14,901 bases of DNA from VFKU01 sp038916785 (GTDB taxonomy: Bacteria > Hydrogenedentota > Hydrogenedentia > Hydrogenedentales > GCA-2746185), in NCBI GenBank assembly GCA_038916785.1, contig JBCLBO010000086.1, positions 1-14,901 of the forward strand. Direction: 5' to 3'. Both the position numbers and the translations under genes were made by a program. Below the pieces are notes generated by a model. That model saw nothing but the letters and a program-made list of their open reading frames with translations. It had not been told where the DNA came from and made no database searches. Every line of letters starts with the position of its first letter. Within the stretch, counting starts at the first letter, position 1. Below are positions 7,637 to 12,777 of this stretch, piece after piece.

Positions 7637-7642
7637 CGCGCA

Positions 7643-8785
7643 ATGGCGGTAGCAAATACTACGGGGGTGTCGGTGGCGGCGCTCTTTGAGCCGATTCGGT
7701 TTGGGCGGGTGACGCTGCCGAACCGGCTCGCGATGGCGCCGATGACGCGGAGCATGTCGCCGGGGAAGGTGTCCACGCCTGAGATGGCGGCGTATTACCG
7801 GCGGCGGGCCGAGGGCGGGACGGGGCTCATCATCACGGAAGGTACGAACCCCGGTCATCCCGCTGCGTCGGGTTATCCGAACGTTCCCGGTATCGACACG
7901 CCCGAAGAACTCGCCGCGTGGAAGCGCGTCGTAGACGGCGTACACGCGGCGGGCGGCGTCATCATTCCGCAGATTTGGCATGTGGGCAGCATTCGCAAGA
8001 AGGGCCAGGAGCCGGACCCGAGCGTGCCGGCCTGGGGCCCGAGCGCGGTGACGCATCCAACCCACGCGCAGAAGGGCGACACCGAAGTGCCGCACGCGAT
8101 GACGCAGGCGGACATCGACGTGGCGATCGCGGCCTTCGCGCGCGCGGCGAAGCACTCCGAGGCGCTCGGCTTCGACGGCATCGAGCTGCACGGCGCGCAC
8201 AGCTACCTCATCGACCAATTCTTCTGGGAAGCCACGAACCAGCGCACGGACCAGTACGGCGGCAAGACGCTGGCGGAGCGCACGCGCTTCGCCGTGGAGC
8301 TGATCGAGGCCGTGCGCGCGGAGATCAGCGACGACTTCCCGCTCGTGTTCCGCTTCTCGCAGTGGAAACAGGGCGACTACAACCACCAGATGGCGAAGTC
8401 GCCGGGCGAGTTGGAGGCTTTCCTGAAGCCGCTCTCCGCCGCAGGCGTGGACTGGTTTCACGCGAGCAATCGGCGCTTCAATGTGCCGGAGTTCGACGGT
8501 AGCGATCTCAATCTGGCCGGCTGGACCAAGAAGCTCACCGGCAAACCGGCGATTACGGTCGGCAGCGTCGGGCTCGACATCGATTTCCTGCGCAGCTACG
8601 GCGGGCAGGAGGGCGGTCAGGCCGGGCTCGATGCGCTCGTTCGCCGGCTGGAGAAGAAGGAATTCGATCTGGTCGCGGTGGGCCGCGCGCTGCTCTCCGA
8701 CGCGCAGTGGACGAACAAGGTCAAGGCGGGACACGAGAAGGACATCGTCGTGTTCAAGCGCGAGCACATGGGTATGTTGACCTGA
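7643..8785 (+). CDS. NADH:flavin oxidoreductase, Old Yellow Enzyme family
   Basis: This 380-residue FMN-dependent ene-reductase-type TIM barrel belongs to the Old Yellow Enzyme family, whose members reduce activated C=C bonds of enones, nitro compounds or related electrophiles with NAD(P)H. Key stretches are the N-terminal LFEPIRFGRVTLPNRLAMAP, the second strand GLIITEGT, PQIWHVG (about 110-115) and the substrate/flavin motif HGAHSYLIDQFF (183-194). The two histidines of that motif (183, 186) bind substrate, and Tyr188 is the usual proton donor. The C-terminal phosphate-binding strand VAVGRALLSDAQW is present. The protein ends after one barrel: there is no 4Fe-4S cluster motif or second NAD-binding domain, so it is the short single-domain type. 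It starts divergently from the kinase and is followed 55 bases later by the cupin gene, so it may head the plus-strand operon. Its physiological substrate is unknown; a sugar-derived enone is speculative. Confidence 0.92.
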   Translation: MAVANTTGVSVAALFEPIRFGRVTLPNRLAMAPMTRSMSPGKVSTPEMAAYYRRRAEGGTGLIITEGTNPGHPAASGYPNVPGIDTPEELAAWKRVVDGVHAAGGVIIPQIWHVGSIRKKGQEPDPSVPAWGPSAVTHPTHAQKGDTEVPHAMTQADIDVAIAAFARAAKHSEALGFDGIELHGAHSYLIDQFFWEATNQRTDQYGGKTLAERTRFAVELIEAVRAEISDDFPLVFRFSQWKQGDYNHQMAKSPGELEAFLKPLSAAGVDWFHASNRRFNVPEFDGSDLNLAGWTKKLTGKPAITVGSVGLDIDFLRSYGGQEGGQAGLDALVRRLEKKEFDLVAVGRALLSDAQWTNKVKAGHEKDIVVFKREHMGMLT

Positions 8786-8807
8786 ACGAAGGCTACGCGC
8801 CAAAAAC

Positions 8808-8825
8808 GATCACGAGCACGAGGGG
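8808..8825 (+). repeat. Short hexamer repeat upstream of the cupin gene
   Basis: GATCAC GAGCAC GAGGGG is a degenerate six-base-period run. It shares the 11-mer CACGAGCACGA with 12742-12752, which also sits just before a gene start in this operon. Confidence 0.45.
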
Positions 8826-8830
8826 ATAGG

Positions 8831-8835
8831 GGAGG
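8831..8835 (+). promoter_or_regulatory. Strong ribosome-binding site before a GTG start
   Basis: GGAGG, five bases before the GTG at 8841-8843, is nearly ideal and decides the start of the cupin gene despite the non-ATG codon. Confidence 0.75.
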
Positions 8836-8840
8836 TTTCT

Positions 8841-10106
8841 GTGGGCACACGTAAGTTGGACGTGATCAAGAAGGCCGGAGTGGGCAAGGCGGCGAAGGCT
8901 GCGCTGGAGGCGGGCGAGGGCATCCTGCGGCTCGCGCCGAATTGGGTGCCGCGATCGTTTTTGCAGCCGGGCAAACGCATCAAGCTGCACCCGGAAGACT
9001 ACTACGCCTACGGCAAGCACCGCGGCGGGATTGACGAGCGGTGGTTCGCGTCCACGACGCCGTGCGCGAACGACAACCGCGAGCCGGACGAGGGCCTGAG
9101 TTACGTCGTGCACGCGGGCAAACGCTTTACGCTGAAGGAAGCGACGGACGCACTCGGCGCGGAACTGATCGGCCCGGCGATCTGGAACAAATACAAGCGC
9201 TGGCCGGTCTACAGCAAGTTCTTCGACAACATGGGCCCCATCCCGCACCACATGCACCAGAACGCCGCGCAGGCAAAGCTGGTCGGCCAGGAAGGCAAGC
9301 CGGAATCGTACTATTTCCCGCCGCAGCTCAACGCGATCGGCAACAATTTCCCGTACACCTTCTTCGGACTCGAGCCGGGCACGACCAAGGCGCAAGTCCG
9401 TAAGTGCCTGGAGAATTGGAACAAAGGCGACAACGGCATCCTCGATCTCTCGAAGGCGTACCGCCTCAAGCCCGGCACGGGCTGGCTCGTGCCGCCGTGC
9501 ATTTTGCACGCGCCAGGCTCGCTCGTGACCTACGAGCCGCAATGGGGCAGCGACGTGTTCGGGATGTATCAGTCGCTGGTCGAAGGCCGCGACGTCCCCT
9601 GGGAATTGCTGGTCAAAGACGTGCCGAAGGCCAAGCACCGCGATCTCGATTACCTTGTCGAGCAGCTCGACTGGGACGCGAACGTCAATCCAAAGTTCAA
9701 GGACAGCCACTACCTAGAACCGATCCGCGACGAGAAAGGCAGCGGCGATCGGCACGAGGACAAATGGGTCGTCTACGGCACGATCGCGGGCGAGCAGTTG
9801 TTCTCCGCGAAGGAGCTGACCGTGCAGCCCGGCGCAAAGGTGACAATCAAGGACGGCGGCGCTTCGGGCGTGTACTGCATCCAGGGCCGCGGGCGGATCG
9901 GCAATCTGCCGCTCGAGTGCCCCGCCATGCTCCGCTTCGAGGAGATGTCCGAGGACGAGGTGTTCATTTCCGAGGCCCGCGCAAAGCAGGGCTACACCGT
10001 CGAAAATCTCGGCGGGGACTGCCCGCTCGTGTTGTTGCGATACTTCGGCCCCGGCGTGAATCCCGGCGCGCCGAAGGTGGGTGATGCGAAGAAGAAACGC
10101 AAGTGA
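8841..10106 (+). CDS. Double-cupin protein resembling type I phosphomannose isomerase
   Basis: This 421-residue protein has metal-site motifs like those of type I mannose-6-phosphate isomerase. These are PHHMHQ (135-140), then GKPESYYF (152-159, Glu155 in a KPE-like block) and a later VPPCILHAPGS (217-226, His223). In phosphomannose isomerase, a Gln/His pair, a Glu and a His at such positions hold zinc. A second, simpler cupin fold follows at about 310-410 (FSAKELTVQPGAKVTIKDG, VYCIQGRG). The N-terminal 85 residues (WVPRSFLQPGKRIKLHPEDYY) are not a domain I recognise. Translation starts at GTG with a strong ribosome-binding site. It lies 73 bases before a TIM-barrel isomerase gene and probably shares its transcript. 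A sugar or sugar-phosphate isomerase role is the likely reading, but a non-catalytic or dioxygenase-like cupin cannot be excluded. Confidence 0.75.
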   Translation: MGTRKLDVIKKAGVGKAAKAALEAGEGILRLAPNWVPRSFLQPGKRIKLHPEDYYAYGKHRGGIDERWFASTTPCANDNREPDEGLSYVVHAGKRFTLKEATDALGAELIGPAIWNKYKRWPVYSKFFDNMGPIPHHMHQNAAQAKLVGQEGKPESYYFPPQLNAIGNNFPYTFFGLEPGTTKAQVRKCLENWNKGDNGILDLSKAYRLKPGTGWLVPPCILHAPGSLVTYEPQWGSDVFGMYQSLVEGRDVPWELLVKDVPKAKHRDLDYLVEQLDWDANVNPKFKDSHYLEPIRDEKGSGDRHEDKWVVYGTIAGEQLFSAKELTVQPGAKVTIKDGGASGVYCIQGRGRIGNLPLECPAMLRFEEMSEDEVFISEARAKQGYTVENLGGDCPLVLLRYFGPGVNPGAPKVGDAKKKRK

Positions 10107-10116
10107 TTGGAGAAGA

Positions 10117-10165
10117 GTGGAAGCGCCGTCCCGGCGCTTCTAAAGCGGCGAGACGCCGCTTCCAC
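10117..10165. repeat. 49-bp double-hairpin palindromic repeat
   Basis: The element starts GTGGAAGCG and ends CGCTTCCAC, so the whole unit is a palindrome at its ends. Inside are two separate hairpins: AAGCGCC GTCC GGCGCTT and AAGCGGCG AGA CGCCGCTT. It occupies most of the 73-base gap between the cupin and TIM-barrel genes. Its final CCAC can alternatively pair with GTGG at 10169-10172, which overlaps the next ribosome-binding site. It looks like a REP-family element; no second copy is in the window. Confidence 0.8.
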
Positions 10166-10170
10166 CATGT

Positions 10171-10175
10171 GGAGG
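10171..10175 (+). promoter_or_regulatory. Ribosome-binding site of the TIM-barrel isomerase
   Basis: GGAGG sits four bases before ATG 10180-10182 and immediately after the double-hairpin repeat. Confidence 0.7.
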
Positions 10176-10179
10176 TCAT

Positions 10180-11076
10180 ATGAAACGAATTTCGATTGGG
10201 TCGTGGGCGTATGCGATTGGGCCGTATGCGGACAATCCGATTCCGTGGGCGGAGGTGTGCAAGAAACTCAAGGCGCTCCACTTCGACGGCGTCGAGCTGG
10301 GCGGGTTCAGCATTCACCCGAGTCCGGAGACGCACCCGGCGAAAGCCGACCGCGAGCGCCTGCGCGCGGAGATGGGCGCGGTGGGCCTCGGGTTCAGCGG
10401 CTTCGTGCCGAACCTGTGGGACCAGCACCTCATCGACACCGAGGACGCGGGCCCCTACATCGCCAAGTTCACGGCGGGGCTCGAGTTCGCCGCGGACCTC
10501 GGCATCAAGGGCCTGCGCGTGGACTGCGTGCAGCCGCCGACGATCCTCGATTCGATGGACGCCGACACGGCGATGAACCGCGTGGTCTCGACCTGGCAGC
10601 AGTGCTGCGACCTCGCGGCGGAAAAGGGCTGCTACGTGACCTGGGAATTCGAGCCCGGCTTCGCGTTCAATAAGCCGACGCAGATCGTCGAGATCGTCGA
10701 GGAGGTCGACCGCGACAACTTCGGCACCGAGTTCGACACCTGCCACGCGGAGATGGTCGCGGGCAAGGGCGCGCGGCAGCCGGGCAAGAAGGAAGTGCTT
10801 CCGGGCGGCTGCCTCGAGCTCGCGCGGCGCCTGCGCGGCAAGATCAATCACATCCACCTCATCGACAGCGACGGCACGCTGCACGGCGACGAGACCAGCA
10901 CGCACTCGCCGTTTGGCGACGGCTACCTGAACTTTGACGAGATACTTCCGGAGCTGAACAAGAACCAGTTGCCGGACGACTGGTGGACGATCGACCTGTG
11001 TTTCTGGCCGGACGCCTGGACCGTGACAGAGAAATGCAAGCTAGCGGTGGATGCGCTGAACAAGAAGTACGGGTGA
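10180..11076 (+). CDS. Sugar phosphate isomerase/epimerase family protein (xylose isomerase-like TIM barrel)
   Basis: This 298-residue protein belongs to the AP endonuclease 2 / xylose isomerase-like TIM-barrel superfamily, which includes hexulose epimerases, inosose dehydratases and hydroxypyruvate isomerases. Recognisable elements are the first strand ISIGSWAY, the second-strand FDGVELGG (35-42), a conserved glutamate in VTWEFEPG (153-160), FDTCHAEM (185-192) with Asp186 and His189, and NHIHLIDSDG (223-232). A final acidic residue lies in WWTIDLCFWP, where family members more often have Glu. Together these form the usual E-D-H-E/D divalent-metal site. At 298 residues it is too small for L-rhamnose or L-fucose isomerase. 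It sits between the phosphomannose-isomerase-like gene and, across an inserted element, the Gfo/Idh/MocA gene, a common association in sugar and inositol operons. The reaction (epimerisation, isomerisation or dehydration) cannot be fixed from sequence. Confidence 0.87.
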   Translation: MKRISIGSWAYAIGPYADNPIPWAEVCKKLKALHFDGVELGGFSIHPSPETHPAKADRERLRAEMGAVGLGFSGFVPNLWDQHLIDTEDAGPYIAKFTAGLEFAADLGIKGLRVDCVQPPTILDSMDADTAMNRVVSTWQQCCDLAAEKGCYVTWEFEPGFAFNKPTQIVEIVEEVDRDNFGTEFDTCHAEMVAGKGARQPGKKEVLPGGCLELARRLRGKINHIHLIDSDGTLHGDETSTHSPFGDGYLNFDEILPELNKNQLPDDWWTIDLCFWPDAWTVTEKCKLAVDALNKKYG

Positions 11077-11085
11077 GAAGGGATC

Positions 11086-11106
11086 GCCCACAGATTGCAC
11101 AGATTT
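11086..11106 (+). repeat. Left 21-bp inverted repeat of the GxxExxY element
   Basis: It begins GCCCACAGATTG and ends CAGATTT and is the exact reverse complement of 11494-11514. Internally it contains the near-repeat ACAGATTGC / ACAGATTTT with a 9-base period. Confidence 0.93.
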
Positions 11107-11112
11107 TCACCG

Positions 11113-11485
11113 ATGAGCGATGACCGGGATCCGAGGACCTACGCGATAATTGGCGCGGCAATGGAAGTGCATGGCGTGTTGGGCGACGGGTTTTTGGAGC
11201 GGGTGTATCAGGAAGCGCTGGCCAGGGAATTCGAGAGTCGTGGATTGCGCGTTTGCGCGGGAGGTTGATGTTCCGGTCCTCTACAAGGGCGGGCGCCTGG
11301 AATGCGGATATCGGGCAGACTTCGTTTGTCATGGCGAGATTGTCGTTGAGTTGAAGGCTGTTGCGGCTCTTGAAGACTCGCACATCTCCCAGGTGATCAA
11401 TTACTTGAAAGCGACGGGATACCGTCGCGGACTTCTTCTAAATTTCGGAGCAGTTAGTTTGCAGGTCAAACGGGTGTCGAATTAA
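11113..11485 (+). pseudogene. GxxExxY family protein (PD-(D/E)XK-like), frameshifted
   Basis: Read from ATG 11113, the protein begins MSDDRDPRTYAIIGAAMEVH and carries GDGFLERVYQEAL, the GxxExxY signature. It then hits TGA at 11266 after ESRGLRVCAGG. The rest continues one frame over (AREVDVPVLYKGGRLECGY, then RADFVCHGEIVVELKAV) to the stop at 11483-11485. Removing one T from TTT at 11252-11254 joins the parts as GLRV-AREV with the length of a complete family member, about 123 residues. The Asp (RADF) and Glu-x-Lys (ELK) spacing resembles a PD-(D/E)XK nuclease core. The cellular role of the family is not established. The lesion could be a real frameshift, a sequencing error in a short T run or, less likely, programmed shifting. 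Confidence 0.82.
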
Positions 11486-11493
11486 ATCTGTGT

Positions 11494-11514
11494 AAATCTG
11501 TGCAATCTGTGGGC
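11494..11514 (-). repeat. Right 21-bp inverted repeat of the GxxExxY element
   Basis: It begins AAATCTGTGCAA and ends CTGTGGGC, the exact reverse complement of 11086-11106. A further partial unit, AAATCTGTGT, precedes it at 11484-11493. The following gene's A-rich ribosome-binding site starts directly after the repeat. Confidence 0.93.
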
Positions 11515-11531
11515 AAAAAAAAGGTCGAGTG

Positions 11532-12692
11532 ATGTCTAAGAAAAAACTGAACATCGGTCTAGTCGGCTACGGGTTCATGGGCCGCGCGCATTCGAATGCG
11601 TATCGGCGCGTGAATAATTTCTTCGACCTGAAGTACACGCCCGTGTTGAAAGCGGTCTGCTCGCGCGATGCGGCGCGCGCGAAGGCTTTCGCGGACACCT
11701 GGGGCTACGAGTCCATCGAGTCCGACTGGCGCAAGCTGGTCGAACGCAAGGACATCGACGCGATCGACATCTGCGCACCGAACAACCTGCATCACGACAT
11801 CGCCGTGGCCGCCGCGAAAGCCGGCAAGATGGTCCTGTGCGAGAAGCCGCTCTCGATGAACGGGCCCGAGGGCGAGGCCATGTGCAAGGCCGTCGAGAAG
11901 GCCGGCGTGCCCAATACCGTCTGGTACAACTACCGGCGCGTGCCGGCGGTCACGCTGGCGAAGCAGCTGATCGACGAAGGCCGGCTCGGGAAGATTTTCC
12001 ACTACCGCGCGGTCTTCCTCCAAGATTGGACCATCGCCGAGGACCTGCCGCAGGGGGGAGAGGGCCTGTGGCGGCTGGACATCAAGGCCGCGGGCAGCGG
12101 CGTCACGGGCGATCTCCTCGCGCACTGCATCGACACCGCGCTCTGGCTGAACGGCGGCATCCGCGATGTGACCGCGATGACCGAGACCTTCGTGAAGAAG
12201 CGCAAACACAATCTGACCGGCAAGGTCGAGAAGGTCGGCATCGACGACGCCTGCGCGTTCCTCGCGCGCTTCAACAACGGCTCGCTGGCGACCTTCGAAT
12301 CCACCCGCTACGCGCGCGGGCACAAGGCGCTCTATACTTTCGAGATCAACGGCGAGCACGCCTCGATCCAGTGGGACCTGCACGACCTGCATCGCCTGAG
12401 CTACTTCGATCACCGCGACGACTCAATCGTCCGCGGATGGCGATCGATCCACGTCACGGACGGCGACATGCCGTACATGAGCCACTGGTGGGTGCCGGGC
12501 CTGCAAATTGGTTACGAGCACACCTTCGTCCACCACGTCGCGGATTTCCTCGAGAACCTGGCGAAGGGCAAGCCCACCGCGCCGACCTTCCGCGATGCGC
12601 TCGAGACGCAGTACGTGTGCGACGCGGTGCTCAAGAGCGGGAAGACAGGCGCGTGGGAGAAAGTGCCCACCGGCGCGAAGAGTAAGCGGTAG
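11532..12692 (+). CDS. Gfo/Idh/MocA family NAD(P)-dependent oxidoreductase
   Basis: This 386-residue dehydrogenase has an N-terminal Rossmann fold, IGLVGYGFMG (dinucleotide motif GYGFMG, residues 12-17), and the family hallmark CEKPLS (EKP at 104-106). The C-terminal half is the alpha/beta substrate domain with the conserved catalytic region SGVTGDLLAHCIDTALWL (Asp194, His198, Asp201). Such enzymes oxidise or reduce hydroxyls of sugars, inositols or sugar derivatives at the expense of NAD(P). I start it at ATG 11532-11534, with AAGG at 11521-11524 seven bases upstream; a GTG directly before is in frame and could also serve. The stop TAG (12690-12692) lies inside a short dispersed repeat. It probably works with the flanking isomerase and aldolase genes. 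The substrate is unknown; relatives act on inositol, 1,5-anhydrofructose, glucosides and rhamnose-like sugars. Confidence 0.92.
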   Translation: MSKKKLNIGLVGYGFMGRAHSNAYRRVNNFFDLKYTPVLKAVCSRDAARAKAFADTWGYESIESDWRKLVERKDIDAIDICAPNNLHHDIAVAAAKAGKMVLCEKPLSMNGPEGEAMCKAVEKAGVPNTVWYNYRRVPAVTLAKQLIDEGRLGKIFHYRAVFLQDWTIAEDLPQGGEGLWRLDIKAAGSGVTGDLLAHCIDTALWLNGGIRDVTAMTETFVKKRKHNLTGKVEKVGIDDACAFLARFNNGSLATFESTRYARGHKALYTFEINGEHASIQWDLHDLHRLSYFDHRDDSIVRGWRSIHVTDGDMPYMSHWWVPGLQIGYEHTFVHHVADFLENLAKGKPTAPTFRDALETQYVCDAVLKSGKTGAWEKVPTGAKSKR

Positions 12693-12712
12693 GGCGGGTC
12701 TTGACCCGCCGA
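12688..12712 (+). repeat. Short GC-rich repeat (GGTAGGGCGG type), copy 2, overlapping the oxidoreductase stop codon
   Basis: It begins GGTAGGGCGGGTCTTG, and its core GGCGGGTC-TT-GACCCGCC (12693-12710) is a perfect hairpin. Its TAG at 12690-12692 is the stop of the Gfo/Idh/MocA gene. It matches the minus-strand copy at 3332-3356 at 21 of the first 23 bases. No T-run follows. Confidence 0.8.
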
Positions 12713-12738
12713 AGAGCTGAGGTCGATCGCTCGATTGC

Positions 12739-12756
12739 GAGCACGAGCACGAAAAC
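12739..12756 (+). repeat. Short hexamer repeat upstream of the aldolase gene
   Basis: GAGCAC GAGCAC GAAAAC is a three-unit run with a six-base period, related to 8808-8825. It lies 21 bases before the aldolase start. Confidence 0.45.
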
Positions 12757-12768
12757 AAACGTGGGAAT

Positions 12769-12772
12769 GGAG
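12769..12772 (+). promoter_or_regulatory. Ribosome-binding site selecting the aldolase start
   Basis: GGAG lies five bases before ATG 12778-12780. The in-frame GTG at 12772 overlaps this site and is therefore a poor start. Confidence 0.6.
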
Positions 12773-12777
12773 TGGGC

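Larger units (their letters stand above)
7417..7642. other. Divergent intergenic region between the kinase gene and the flavin oxidoreductase gene
   Basis: These 226 bases separate two genes transcribed away from each other, so promoters for both should be here. The only structure I can support is the second 70-bp palindrome at 7491-7560 and a ribosome-binding site at the right end. No convincing -35/-10 pair was recognised on either strand. Confidence 0.65.
11086..11514 (+). mobile_element. Putative small inverted-repeat element carrying a GxxExxY gene
   Basis: A 429-base unit is bounded by perfect 21-bp inverted repeats with, almost exactly between them, a single gene of the GxxExxY family. 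It separates two genes of what otherwise looks like one sugar operon; the left repeat begins ten bases after the stop of the TIM-barrel gene. No target-site duplication is visible: the left flank reads AAGGGATC and the right flank AAAAAAAAGG. No transposase is present, so any movement would be assisted or recombination-driven. The element call is inference from its structure; the repeats themselves are directly visible. Confidence 0.5.

Noticed and set aside
7417..7776. Longer N-terminus for the cyclase/kinase protein starting at 7776
   Set aside because: The extra 120 residues translate the 70-bp palindrome and overlap the flavin oxidoreductase start region. The conserved domain begins ten residues after the ATG at 7414-7416.
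7460..8803. 447-residue minus-strand open frame
   Set aside because: It is antisense to the Old Yellow Enzyme gene, translates the palindrome, and has no domain or ribosome-binding site.
11150..11485. A separate 111-residue gene inside the GxxExxY element
   Set aside because: Its first third translates out of frame with the conserved GxxExxY start. Only the part after about 11255 is family sequence, so it is the downstream half of one broken gene.
12693..12710. Intrinsic terminator after the Gfo/Idh/MocA gene
   Set aside because: The hairpin is strong but no T-run follows, and the same sequence recurs elsewhere as a repeat. It is better described as a dispersed element.
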